Below the pieces are notes generated by a model. That model was not told the origin of the DNA and made no database searches. It saw nothing but the letters and a program-made list of their open reading frames with translations. Of a stretch of 64,000 nucleotides of DNA, positions 1 to 7,798 are shown in pieces. Every line of letters begins with the position of its first letter. Position 1 is the stretch's first letter. Made by a program: the position numbers and the translations under genes. Source of the DNA: Actinopolymorpha cephalotaxi (GTDB lineage Bacteria > Actinomycetota > Actinomycetes > Propionibacteriales > Actinopolymorphaceae); the NCBI RefSeq assembly GCF_013408535.1, contig NZ_JACBZA010000001.1, positions 1,426,001 to 1,490,000 of the forward strand, written 5' to 3'.

Positions 1-1262
1 GAGTCACCGAACCCGACGACACGAGCGGCCCCACCGCCGAGCTTGCTGACGCCGGCGAGACCGGTGACCTCGGCGACGCCGGTGAGCCGGATATGACAAG
101 TGACCCCGTCCAGTCCGGCGACCCGGCCGATGCCGGTGACCTGGACGCGACGAGCGGCCCCGGCGAAACCGCCGAGCCTGCCGACCTCGACGACCCGGAC
201 GTGAACAGCGACCCCGTCCAGCCCAACAGCCAGGCCGGTACCGGCGACCCGGTGGCGGCTCCGGTCGGCGCGGAGACCACAGCGACCGCCTCGAAAGGTC
301 AACCAGGCAATGAGAAACCACCACCCGGTCAGCCGGACCCGCCGGCCGGGGTCGCGGAGCGAATACCCGCACCGCGAGAACCCGGCCAGCCCCCACAACC
401 GAACACCGCCACCGGTACCGGCCCCGAAACTGAGCCGGGACCCCGATGGGATCCGCAACCCGAACCAGCCACCGGGGATACGGAAACATATACCGGACCC
501 GAGGACGACAACCTCGGGACCGAAGACGAGGACGCCGAACCCGAAGAGGGCGCGGCGGAGCCCGAGGCTGCCCTCGGCCCCGACGACACGAGCGCCCCAC
601 ACGACCGCGACAACCCCTACGACCGCGACAACCCCTACGACCGCGACAACCCCTACGACCGCGACAACCCCTACGACCGCGACAACCCCTACGACCGCGA
701 CAACCCCTACGACCGCGACAACCCCTACGACCGCGACAACCCCTACGACCGCGACAACCCCTACGACCGCGACAACCCCTACGACCGCGACGACCCCGAC
801 GGCTACATCGACTCCCGCGACGGGTGTCAGAAGTGTGGTGGTGGCGGGTCGGCCCGCATCGCCGGCCTACGTGGGGAGCCGCTCTCCGTCGCCACGATCC
901 GGAGGCTGGCGTGCGACGCGAACATCATCCCCGTCGTACTCGGCGGCAACGGAGAGGTCCTCGACGTCGGCATGGCTGACAGGTTCTTCACCGAAGCCCA
1001 ACGCCGAGCCATCGCCGTCCGCGACGGATCCCACTGCCACTTCCCCGAATGCCAGGTCCCCGAACGCCGCTGCATCGCTCATCACATGACCGCCTGGGAC
1101 GACCTCGGACCCACCGATCTCGCGAACGGGGTGCTGTTGTGCCGGACGCACCACACCTTCGTTCACCACAAAGGCTGGACCGTGCGGATGGGTGCCCACG
1201 GCCACCCTGAGTACATCCCGCCCGAGTGGGTGGACCTGCACCAGAACGTACTCCGGCCATGA
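1..1262 (+). CDS. HNH endonuclease, DUF222 (13E12) family, 5'-truncated by window edge
   Basis: The frame is open to the left edge, so the start and probably the N-terminal DUF222 domain lie outside the window. The visible part begins with a long acidic, proline-rich, presumably disordered linker. It contains ten exact DRDNPY repeats (nt 603-782). The conserved end of the family follows (VATIRRL, VVLGGNGEVLDVG, QRRAIAVRDG). Last comes a zinc-type HNH nuclease module with CHFPEC, AHHMTAWDDLGPTDLANG and CRTHH, which supplies paired Cys ligands, the HH pair, the central Asn and the final His. These proteins are multicopy in actinobacteria. Their role is not well established; many sit near mobile or recombined DNA. 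The family call is secure, but the biological role is unknown. Confidence 0.88.
   Translation, partial: VTEPDDTSGPTAELADAGETGDLGDAGEPDMTSDPVQSGDPADAGDLDATSGPGETAEPADLDDPDVNSDPVQPNSQAGTGDPVAAPVGAETTATASKGQPGNEKPPPGQPDPPAGVAERIPAPREPGQPPQPNTATGTGPETEPGPRWDPQPEPATGDTETYTGPEDDNLGTEDEDAEPEEGAAEPEAALGPDDTSAPHDRDNPYDRDNPYDRDNPYDRDNPYDRDNPYDRDNPYDRDNPYDRDNPYDRDNPYDRDNPYDRDDPDGYIDSRDGCQKCGGGGSARIAGLRGEPLSVATIRRLACDANIIPVVLGGNGEVLDVGMADRFFTEAQRRAIAVRDGSHCHFPECQVPERRCIAHHMTAWDDLGPTDLANGVLLCRTHHTFVHHKGWTVRMGAHGHPEYIPPEWVDLHQNVLRP
603..800 (+). repeat. 18-bp in-frame tandem repeat (DRDNPY)
   Basis: The unit gaccgcgacaacccctac occurs ten times without a mismatch from 603 to 782. A degenerate eleventh copy reads DRDDPD (783-800). 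The unit is six codons, so gain or loss of copies keeps the nuclease frame open. The lack of any mismatch suggests recent expansion or active homogenisation. Confidence 0.97.
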
Positions 1263-1359
1263 CAGGAGAGTCAGCGGTGACCCGAACCCCTGCGGTGTAA
1301 GCGGATCTGTGGGTCGGCTGTCGTGGACGGCCAGTACAACCACGGGTCCCGTCGCTGGC

Positions 1360-2088
1360 TCAGCCGGTCAGGTCGTACCGCGGCGTGGTGGACAACAGGT
1401 GGGACGCATCCTCGCCGGGGACGAGTTCGGCCGGCTCGGAGCCGCGGCCGAACAACCGCGCGCCGTTGACGCCGCCGAGGCGGGCCACCGCCCCGTCGAC
1501 CCGCAGCCAGGCGCCTTCCCGGAGTCCCAGCACCGGCACGTCGTTCTCCTCCAGGAACTCCAGGATCCGCTCCTCCCGCGTCTCGCCCATGTGGGTGCTC
1601 GCCGGAGCTGGGTCGAGGTAGTGGGGGTTGATCTGGAACGGAACGAACCCGAACGTCTCGAAGGACGGCGGCGAGACGATCGGCATGTCGTTGGTCGTAC
1701 GAAGCGTCGGAGCGGCCATGTTGCTGCCCGCACTCGCACCCAGGTACCGCAGTTCGCCGGCACGCACCCGGTCACCGATCGTCTCCAGCAGCCCGGTCGC
1801 GTACAACGCCTTCAACAGCCGGAAGGAGTTGCCGCCGCCGACGAAGACGGCCTCGGCTCGGGCCGCCTCCTGTCTCGGGTCGGCCACGGTGTGCACCCCG
1901 ACGACGGTGATCCCGCGGGCCGCGAGGGCCGCGGCCATGACCGCCGTGTAACCGTCATGGTCCGACGACGCGTACGGCACGAACGTCAACCGGCGGTTGG
2001 CGCCGAGGAAGTCGTCGATCTCGTCCAGCGCGTGGGCGAGAAACTCCTGGCCGGGGGCGCGGGAGTTGGAGAGCAGCAGCAGGTCCAT
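1360..2088 (-). CDS. pepE: Peptidase E (alpha-aspartyl dipeptidase), S51 family
   Basis: Cytoplasmic serine peptidase that cleaves dipeptides with N-terminal aspartate. The 242-residue product matches the family length. The nucleophile elbow GASAGSNM places Ser119; Asp134 (TTND) and His156 (NPHYLDP) complete the triad in the spacing known for PepE (Ser120, Asp135, His157 in the enterobacterial enzyme). The loop VFVGGGNSFRLL is also typical. The ATG at 2088 is chosen because the fold starts there (MDLLLLSNSR). An in-frame upstream extension to 2232 is Pro/Arg-rich and unlike the family. Cyanophycinase relatives share the fold, but size and triad favour PepE. Confidence 0.87.
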   Translation of the reverse strand: MDLLLLSNSRAPGQEFLAHALDEIDDFLGANRRLTFVPYASSDHDGYTAVMAAALAARGITVVGVHTVADPRQEAARAEAVFVGGGNSFRLLKALYATGLLETIGDRVRAGELRYLGASAGSNMAAPTLRTTNDMPIVSPPSFETFGFVPFQINPHYLDPAPASTHMGETREERILEFLEENDVPVLGLREGAWLRVDGAVARLGGVNGARLFGRGSEPAELVPGEDASHLLSTTPRYDLTG

Positions 2089-2212
2089 GGGCACAGAGTC
2101 CCAGGCCGGCCCGAGGGGCATGAGTGCGGAGCCCCGTGGCAGGCGCGAGCAGGCGTACAGAGGCTGTCCGGAGGGGGACACTGCGCGATGAGGCGGGGTG
2201 ACCGGCCCTGTC

Positions 2213-3079
2213 CTAGTAGGCGGACCCGCCACGGCGAAGGAGTGCGGAGAACTCGGTCGCGGGATGCCCGGTCAGCTGGGGGATGTCGCCGGTCACGCCG
2301 GCGACCTCGCCGTTGGCGATGGCGGTGTACGTCGACACCCAGGCGTCGACCTGCCACCGCGGTGCTCCGTAGCCCGCGCGGGACGCGTACGCCTCCTCGA
2401 TCGTCTCGTTCCGGTAGCGCACCGGGCGTCCCAGCTCGGCGGTCATCGTGCGCGCGACATCGTCCATGGACAGGGCCCGCGGCCCGGTCAGGGAGTAGGT
2501 CGCTCCGACGTGTGCTCCCGGGTCGAGCAGGACGGCGGAGGCGGCGTCGGCGATGTCGTCCTGGGCCACCGCCGCGACGCGTCCCTCACCGGCCGGGCCC
2601 CGGATCACGTCGTCGTCACCGACCATGGCCGGCAGGAAGTCGGCGTAGAGGTTGTCGCGCAGGAAGGTGAACCGGAGACCGGAGGCGCGGATGTGCTGCT
2701 CGGTCGCCCAGTGGTCGCGGCCGAGGGTGAACGTGCAGTCCGGTGCGGCTCCGTGGAAGGAGATGTACACCAGGTGTTCGACGCCCGCGGCCGCGGACGC
2801 GTCGACGAACGCCTGGTGCTGTGTCACCCGGTCCGGGGTTTCCGACGCCGACACCATGAGGACGGCTGGCACTCCCTCCAGAGCGGTGTGGACAGCCGAA
2901 CGGTCACCGAACGCCGCACTCACGACCGACGCACCCGGCAGGTGCGGTGCCCGCGCCGGGTCCCGGACGACGAGTCGCTGACCGGCGCCCGCGGCGGCCA
3001 GCCGCCGCGCGACCCGTCCACCGAGCCGGCCGGTGGCGCCGGTGACGCCGATCGGGTGTGCGGTACGGGGGTTCGGCAT
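2213..3079 (-). CDS. NmrA-like / atypical SDR NAD(P)-binding protein
   Basis: A 288-residue Rossmann protein with the N-terminal dinucleotide motif GVTGATGRLGGRVA at about residues 11-24. It resembles the NmrA/azoreductase-like branch (YtfG or QOR2 type): SASETPDRVTQHQAFVDAS, then HLVYISFHGA, FLRDNLYADFLPAM and AAVAQDDIADAASAVLLDPG. Such proteins act as NAD(P)H-dependent reductases or redox sensors; the substrate cannot be read from sequence. The stop at 2213 leaves over 120 bp to the pepE start, and the start lies 16 bp past the end of the Nudix-type gene, so it may be co-transcribed with that repressor. GAGGACT precedes the ATG at 3079. Confidence 0.8.
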   Translation of the reverse strand: MPNPRTAHPIGVTGATGRLGGRVARRLAAAGAGQRLVVRDPARAPHLPGASVVSAAFGDRSAVHTALEGVPAVLMVSASETPDRVTQHQAFVDASAAAGVEHLVYISFHGAAPDCTFTLGRDHWATEQHIRASGLRFTFLRDNLYADFLPAMVGDDDVIRGPAGEGRVAAVAQDDIADAASAVLLDPGAHVGATYSLTGPRALSMDDVARTMTAELGRPVRYRNETIEEAYASRAGYGAPRWQVDAWVSTYTAIANGEVAGVTGDIPQLTGHPATEFSALLRRGGSAY

Positions 3080-3095
3080 CAGGAGTCCTCGCGCT

Positions 3096-3776
3096 TCAGC
3101 TGCGCACGGTCGGCGGACGGAGCACCGCGAACGGGTCGGTGATGAACATGTCCCGGCAGGTGAACCGGAACAACGCGGCGGGGCGGCCGCCGGTCGGCCC
3201 GGAGCCCGCGGTCTGGCCGGTCGCCTCCAGCTGCCCGCGCCGGGTGAGCACCCGCTGCAGGTTGGTCGCCGACACCCGGTGCCCGAGTGCCGCGGAGTAG
3301 ACCCCGCGGAGCTCGGAGACGGTGAAGGTCGGGGGAGCGAGGGCGAACCCGAGATTGGTGTACGACAGCTTGGACCGCAGCCGGTCGCGGGCACGCAGCA
3401 CGATGGCCTCGTGGTCGAACGCGGTCTTCGGCAGGTCGTCGATCGGGAACCACCGGGTGTCCTCGGGGAGCTCCGGGTCGTTGTCGCTCGGCACCAGGCC
3501 GAGGAACGCGGTGGCGAGCACCCGCGGCCCGGGCATCCGGTCGGGTGCGCTGAACACCGCGAGCTGCTCGACGTGGGACAGCTGGCGTACGTCGACCTTC
3601 TCGGCGAGCTGTCGTCGTACGGAACTCTCGACGTCCTCGACGGCACCGAGCCGGCCACCGGGGAGTGCCCACCTGCCTACCTGGGGTTCGCGGGCGCGCT
3701 GCCAGAGCAGGACCTGCAGTGACCGGGACCGGACCTGGAGAACTGCTGCCAGCACCTCATGCCCCAGTCGACTCAC
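3096..3776 (-). CDS. nrtR: Nudix-related transcriptional repressor of NAD metabolism (NrtR family)
   Basis: 226 residues in two parts. The N-terminal Nudix-like domain (about 1-140) has a degenerate Nudix box: after LPGGRLGAVEDVESSV the usual RELxEE reads RRQLAEK, so it probably binds rather than hydrolyses its ligand. The C-terminal winged-helix part (about 150-215) contains FTVSELRGVYSAALG and SATNLQRVLTRRGQLEATG, as in NrtR. Family members repress NAD synthesis genes and respond to ADP-ribose-type ligands. The divergent neighbour is nadABC, and an inverted repeat lies between them. The GTG at 3776 follows a perfect TAGTAT by 6 nt, so the mRNA is probably leaderless. A catalytic Nudix hydrolase is the alternative. 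Confidence 0.82.
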   Translation of the reverse strand: MSRLGHEVLAAVLQVRSRSLQVLLWQRAREPQVGRWALPGGRLGAVEDVESSVRRQLAEKVDVRQLSHVEQLAVFSAPDRMPGPRVLATAFLGLVPSDNDPELPEDTRWFPIDDLPKTAFDHEAIVLRARDRLRSKLSYTNLGFALAPPTFTVSELRGVYSAALGHRVSATNLQRVLTRRGQLEATGQTAGSGPTGGRPAALFRFTCRDMFITDPFAVLRPPTVRS

Positions 3777-3782
3777 GCGGTG

Positions 3783-3789
3783 ATACTAT
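3783..3789. promoter_or_regulatory. Overlapping divergent -10 elements for nrtR and nadABC
   Basis: On the minus strand TAGTAT (3788-3783) lies 6 nt before the nrtR GTG at 3776, the typical spacing of a leaderless actinobacterial promoter. On the plus strand TACTAT (3784-3789) fits TANNNT for nadA, giving a start near 3796 and a leader of about 97 nt. Neither side has a strong -35 box. Sharing these bases means the two promoters should compete. Confidence 0.6.
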
Positions 3790-3797
3790 CTCGGGGA

Positions 3798-3820
3798 GTT
3801 TTCGCTCGTAAGTCGAAAAC
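3798..3820. promoter_or_regulatory. Candidate NrtR operator (inverted repeat)
   Basis: Perfect 7-bp arms GTTTTCG (3798-3804) and CGAAAAC (3814-3820) flank a 9-bp spacer. The 23-bp dyad overlaps the expected nadA transcription start and the -35 side of the nrtR promoter, so one bound dimer could block both. Assignment to NrtR rests on position and the adjacent repressor gene, not on a known consensus. Confidence 0.6.
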
Positions 3821-3821
3821 C

Positions 3822-3889
3822 CCAGGCGCCGGAAGCCTGGACGAAGACCCGGGGAATCCACTCCGGGTGAGGAACCCTGCCGGGAGGGT
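3822..3889 (+). other. nadA 5' leader with three consecutive stem-loops
   Basis: Three stems follow one another. CCAGGC/GCCTGG spans 3822-3840 with a 7-nt loop. acccgggg/ctccgggt spans 3847-3868 (8 pairs including one G-U, 6-nt loop). ACCCT/AGGGT spans 3874-3889 with loop GCCGGG. The third contains the nadA Shine-Dalgarno (GGGAGGG) just before the ATG at 3893. This could be an RNA regulatory element or simply a structured leader. No known NAD riboswitch consensus was recognised. Confidence 0.45.
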
Positions 3890-3892
3890 CAC

Positions 3893-4909
3893 ATGACCCC
3901 TGTCACTGAAGCTGTCCGCGCGAACACGGCCTACGACGAGGTGGTGCCGGACGACGCGTGGCGAGAAGAGGTACGCCGGCTCGCCGCCGAGCGCGGTGCG
4001 GTGCTGCTCGCACACAACTACCAGATCCCCGAGATCCAGGACATCGCCGACCACACCGGCGACTCCCTCGCGCTCAGCCGCATCGCCGCGGCCAGCGAGG
4101 CTTCCACCATCGTCTTCTGCGGCGTGCACTTCATGGCGGAGTCGGCGAAGATCCTCAGCCCGGACAAGACCGTCCTCATCCCCGACGCCCGGGCCGGCTG
4201 CTCCCTGGCCGACTCGATCACCGCCGACCAGCTGCGGGCCTGGAAGGCCGAGCACCCGGGAGCGGTGGTCGTGTCGTACGTCAACACCACCGCCGAGGTG
4301 AAGGCCGAGACCGACATCTGCTGCACCTCCGCGAACGCGGTCGAGGTGGTGGCCTCGGTCCCGGCCGACCGGGAGGTGCTGTTCCTGCCGGACATGTTCC
4401 TCGGCGCCCACGTCAAGCGGGAGACCGGCCGGGAGAACCTGCACATCTGGGCGGGGGAGTGCCACGTCCACGCCGGCATCAACGGTGCCGAGCTGGCCGA
4501 CCGCGCCGCCGCCCAGCCCGACGCGGAGCTGTTCATCCACCCCGAGTGCGGCTGCGCGACGTCCGCGCTCTACCTCGCCGGTGAGGGCGCGGTGGCCGCG
4601 GACCGGGTGAAGATCCTGTCCACCGGCGGGATGCTCGACCAGGCGAAGGAGACCAAGGCGAAGTCGGTGCTCGTCGCCACCGAGATCGGCATGCTGCACC
4701 AGCTCCGCAAGGCCGCGCCGGGCGTGGACTTCCGTGCGGTGAACGACCGTGCGTCCTGCCGCTACATGAAGATGATCACGCCGGGCGCGTTGCTGCGCAG
4801 TCTCCGCGAGGGCACCGACGAGGTGCACGTGGCGCCGGAGATCGCCGCACGGGCGCGCGGAGCGGTGCAGCGGATGATCGAGGTCGGCAACCCCGGAGGC
4901 GGCGAATGA
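3893..4909 (+). CDS. nadA: Quinolinate synthase A
   Basis: Condenses iminoaspartate with dihydroxyacetone phosphate to quinolinate, the second step of de novo NAD synthesis. 338 residues. The three [4Fe-4S] ligands are visible: Cys103 (AGCSLAD), Cys190 (AGECHVH) and Cys289 (NDRASCRYM). The substrate-binding segments [22 protein letters not shown] and [13 protein letters not shown] are intact. The ATG at 3893 has GGGAGGG 5 nt upstream. It is first in an operon with nadB, whose ATG overlaps this stop by 4 nt (ATGA). Expression is probably controlled by the divergent NrtR-type repressor. The cluster will need the Suf system encoded about 30 kb away. Confidence 0.97.
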   Translation: MTPVTEAVRANTAYDEVVPDDAWREEVRRLAAERGAVLLAHNYQIPEIQDIADHTGDSLALSRIAAASEASTIVFCGVHFMAESAKILSPDKTVLIPDARAGCSLADSITADQLRAWKAEHPGAVVVSYVNTTAEVKAETDICCTSANAVEVVASVPADREVLFLPDMFLGAHVKRETGRENLHIWAGECHVHAGINGAELADRAAAQPDAELFIHPECGCATSALYLAGEGAVAADRVKILSTGGMLDQAKETKAKSVLVATEIGMLHQLRKAAPGVDFRAVNDRASCRYMKMITPGALLRSLREGTDEVHVAPEIAARARGAVQRMIEVGNPGGGE

Positions 4910-6564
4910 GCAGCCGCTGGGAGGCGACCGCCGATCTGGTCGTGGTGGGTACGGGCGTGGCCGGGCTCAGTGCCGCGCTGGAGGCGACGCGCGCCGGGCT
5001 GCGGGTCGTCGTCGTGACCAAGGCCGAGGCCGACGCCGGCAACACCCGCTGGGCGCAAGGCGGGGTTGCGGTCGTGCTCCCCGGCCAGCACGAGCCCGGC
5101 GACAGTGTGCGCAGGCATGTCGACGACACCCTGGTGGCCGGCGCCGGTCTGTGTGACCCGGCCGCGGTGGCGACGATTCTGGCCGACGGTCCGGAGGCGG
5201 TGGCGGGGCTGCGCACCGACGGGGCCGTGTTCGACCCCGCAGGTGACGACCAGCCCGGTCGCCACGGCCTGCTGGCGCTGGCCAGGGAAGGCGGGCACAC
5301 CGCGTTCCGGGTGGTGCACGCCGGCGGTGACGCCACCGGCGCCGAGGTCGAACGCGCCCTGCTGGCCGGCGTACGCAACCAGCGGTTGACACTGCTCGAA
5401 CGCCACGTCGCCGCCCGGGTGCTGCGGACCGAGGCCGGCACGGTGGCCGGGTTGCTGGTGCTCGCCGACGACGGCGTGGCGGGGGTCCTCCGGGCACCCG
5501 CCGTGCTGCTCGCCACCGGCGGGCTCGGCCAGCTCTACGAGACCACCACCAACCCCGACGTCGCCACCGCCGACGGGATCGCGCTGGCCCTGCGTGCGGG
5601 CGCGTCCGTGGCAGACCTGGAGTTCGTGCAGTTCCACCCGACCGTGCTCTACCCCGGGCGCGGTGCCACCGGTTCGCGGCCGTTGGTCACCGAGGCTGTG
5701 CGTGGCGAGGGTGCGGTGCTGGTCGACGCGGCGGGCGAACGCGTCATGGCCGGCGTCCACCCGCTGGAGGACCTCGCGCCCCGGGACGTGGTCTCGGCGG
5801 CGATCATCCGCCGGCTGGCCGACGTGCCCGGCGGAGTGGACGACCACGTGTTCCTGGACGCCACCCACCTGAAGGCGGAGGCCTTCCGGGCGCGCTTCCC
5901 CACGGTGTACGCCGCGTGCCGGGCGATCGGAGTGGACCCTTCGTCCGAACCGATCCCGGTGGCACCCTCGGCGCACTTCAGCTGCGGCGGCGTGGTGACC
6001 ACCGTCGACGGCCGGACCGGGGTGCCCGGCCTGTACGCGGCGGGGGAGGTCGCCCGCACCGGCCTGCACGGCGCCAACCGGCTGGCCTCCAACAGCCTGC
6101 TCGAAGGACTGGTGGTCGGTCGCCGGGCCGCGAAGGCCGTGGTGGCGGACCTGTCCACCGGCCTGGCCGCGCGCCGGTCGGCGAGCCGGGCCGACGACGC
6201 GGCCGGCGCGCTGGAGGCCGAGCCGGTCGCGGACCGGCCCGGACTGCAGCAGCTGATGAGCCGGCACGCGGCGATCGGCCGGGACCAGGCCGGGCTCGCG
6301 ATCGTGACCAAGTCGCTGGACGCGATGGCTGCTTCGCGCGTACGACCCGCCGGGCGGGCCGACGTCGAGGACGCCGCACTCCACCTGGCGGCCCGGGCGC
6401 TGGTGCTCGCGGCCTCCACGCGTACGGAGTCACGTGGCTGCCACGTCCGGCACGACCATCTCGTACGAGACGACCAACGGTGGCGGCGCAGTCTGGTGGT
6501 GGGCCTGGACACGTCCGGCGAGCCCACCCTGCTGCCCGCGCTCGACCTGGGAGGTGTGGCATGA
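4906..6564 (+). CDS. nadB: L-aspartate oxidase
   Basis: FAD enzyme that oxidises L-aspartate to iminoaspartate and passes it to NadA. 552 residues. The N-terminal FAD fold carries [16 protein letters not shown], then [12 protein letters not shown]. Later blocks typical of the fumarate reductase/aspartate oxidase family are [46 protein letters not shown] and [20 protein letters not shown]. The C-terminal helical domain ends with [10 protein letters not shown]. The ATG at 4906 overlaps the nadA stop, and the stop overlaps the nadC ATG by 4 nt, so the three proteins are translationally coupled. Succinate dehydrogenase flavoprotein is excluded by context and by the C-terminal SRG(C/A)H.. block. 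Confidence 0.96.
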   Translation: MSSRWEATADLVVVGTGVAGLSAALEATRAGLRVVVVTKAEADAGNTRWAQGGVAVVLPGQHEPGDSVRRHVDDTLVAGAGLCDPAAVATILADGPEAVAGLRTDGAVFDPAGDDQPGRHGLLALAREGGHTAFRVVHAGGDATGAEVERALLAGVRNQRLTLLERHVAARVLRTEAGTVAGLLVLADDGVAGVLRAPAVLLATGGLGQLYETTTNPDVATADGIALALRAGASVADLEFVQFHPTVLYPGRGATGSRPLVTEAVRGEGAVLVDAAGERVMAGVHPLEDLAPRDVVSAAIIRRLADVPGGVDDHVFLDATHLKAEAFRARFPTVYAACRAIGVDPSSEPIPVAPSAHFSCGGVVTTVDGRTGVPGLYAAGEVARTGLHGANRLASNSLLEGLVVGRRAAKAVVADLSTGLAARRSASRADDAAGALEAEPVADRPGLQQLMSRHAAIGRDQAGLAIVTKSLDAMAASRVRPAGRADVEDAALHLAARALVLAASTRTESRGCHVRHDHLVRDDQRWRRSLVVGLDTSGEPTLLPALDLGGVA

Positions 6565-7505
6565 CGGTGCCCACTCGTTCGCGTTACGACTCCGACGACA
6601 TCGCCGAGTCCGCACAGGGGTTCTCGCCCGGTGTGGCCGAGGCGCTGAGCCGCGCCGGCCTGGATGTCAACGACACCTTGCGGGTGCTCAGCACGGCGCT
6701 GGCCGAGGATCTGCGGTACGGCCCGGACGAGACGACGGCCGCGACCGTTCCCGTGGACGCGGTGGCCGAGGCGGAGGTCACGCCGCGGGTGCCGGGCGTC
6801 CTCGCCGGAGGCGTTCTCGTACCCGCCGTCTTCGACCTGCTGGCACCCGGAGAGGTGGAGGTGCTCCACCAGGTGGAGGACGGGACCCGGCTGGTGGCCG
6901 GCGAGCCCGCGCTGGTCCTGCGGGGACCGGTCCGGACGCTGCTCACCGGGGAGCGGCCGGCCCTCAACCTGGTGTGCCACCTGTCCGGCATCGCGACGCT
7001 CACCGCTGCCTGGGTGGACGCCGTCGCCGGGACCGGCTGCGCTGTCCGCGACAGCCGCAAGACGCTGCCCGGCCTGCGCCTGCTGCAGAAGTACGCCGTC
7101 CGGTGCGGCGGCGGAGTCAACCACCGGCTCGGACTCGGTGACGCCGTGCTGGTGAAGGACAACCACGTGCTCGCCGCCGGGTCCGCTGCCGCCGCGCTGG
7201 AGGCGGTTCGCCGGCACGCCCCGCAGCTGCCGGCCGAGGTCGAGGTGACCACGCTGGACGAGCTCGACTCGGTACTGGACGCCAAGGCGGAGCTGGTTCT
7301 GGTGGACAACTTCACCCCGGAGGAGTGCGCGGAGGCGGTCCGGCGTACCCGCGCGGTGGGAGGCGGAACCCTGCTGGAGGCCTCCGGTGGGCTCACCCTC
7401 GACGTCGCCCGGGCATACGCGGAGACCGGCGTGGACTACCTCGCGGTGGGTGCGCTGACGCACTCGGCGCCGGCGCTGGACCTCGGCCTGGACCTGCGGT
7501 CCTGA
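6561..7505 (+). CDS. nadC: Nicotinate-nucleotide pyrophosphorylase (carboxylating)
   Basis: Quinolinate phosphoribosyltransferase; makes nicotinate mononucleotide from quinolinate and PRPP. 314 residues. Motifs include [33 protein letters not shown], the PRPP/quinolinate site [59 protein letters not shown] and the C-terminal [27 protein letters not shown]. The start at 6561 overlaps the nadB stop (ATGA). It ends the operon; a short minisatellite and a large hairpin follow. The family and pathway step are certain. Confidence 0.97.
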   Translation: MTVPTRSRYDSDDIAESAQGFSPGVAEALSRAGLDVNDTLRVLSTALAEDLRYGPDETTAATVPVDAVAEAEVTPRVPGVLAGGVLVPAVFDLLAPGEVEVLHQVEDGTRLVAGEPALVLRGPVRTLLTGERPALNLVCHLSGIATLTAAWVDAVAGTGCAVRDSRKTLPGLRLLQKYAVRCGGGVNHRLGLGDAVLVKDNHVLAAGSAAAALEAVRRHAPQLPAEVEVTTLDELDSVLDAKAELVLVDNFTPEECAEAVRRTRAVGGGTLLEASGGLTLDVARAYAETGVDYLAVGALTHSAPALDLGLDLRS

Positions 7506-7509
7506 TCCG

Positions 7510-7586
7510 ACCGGCACCAGACCGGCACCAGACCGGCACCAGACCGGCACCAGAACAGCACCAGAACAGCACCAGAACGGCAACAG
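7510..7586 (+). repeat. Seven-copy 11-bp minisatellite after nadC
   Basis: Four exact copies of accggcaccag, two of aacagcaccag and one aacggcaacag run head to tail, starting 4 nt after the nadC stop. No gene crosses it. Later copies diverge in a stepped way, which fits expansion by slippage followed by mutation. Confidence 0.93.
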
Positions 7587-7593
7587 GCACAGG

Positions 7594-7636
7594 CGGCGGG
7601 CCGGTCCTGGCGCGAACGCGCCGGGCCGGCCCGCCG
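7594..7636. terminator. Large hairpin downstream of nadC
   Basis: An 11-bp outer stem CGGCGGGCCGG (7594-7604) / CCGGCCCGCCG (7626-7636) encloses a 6-bp inner stem GGCGCG/CGCGCC (7609-7622). There is no T-tract, as is usual for GC-rich actinobacterial terminators. It probably ends the nadABC transcript. Confidence 0.6.
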
Positions 7637-7798
7637 GCGTCACCTACCCCGCCGTGCCGGACCGAACGACTCGTCCACCACCGGCCGGTTGCACCTCGCG
7701 TCCTCGATCCGCCGTGCCACCGCACGTAGCCTGGCAGGACGGCCCGACAGCGACGGCCTGCCAACGACGGCAGGGCCGAAGACGAGGGGATGACGCGT

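Noticed and set aside
603-800. CRISPR-like array
   Set aside because: The 18-bp units are contiguous with no spacers and encode DRDNPY in frame within the HNH gene.
3796-3892. Known NAD-sensing riboswitch
   Set aside because: Three stems are present, but I recognise no conserved core of a described NAD+ riboswitch class; kept only as a structured leader.
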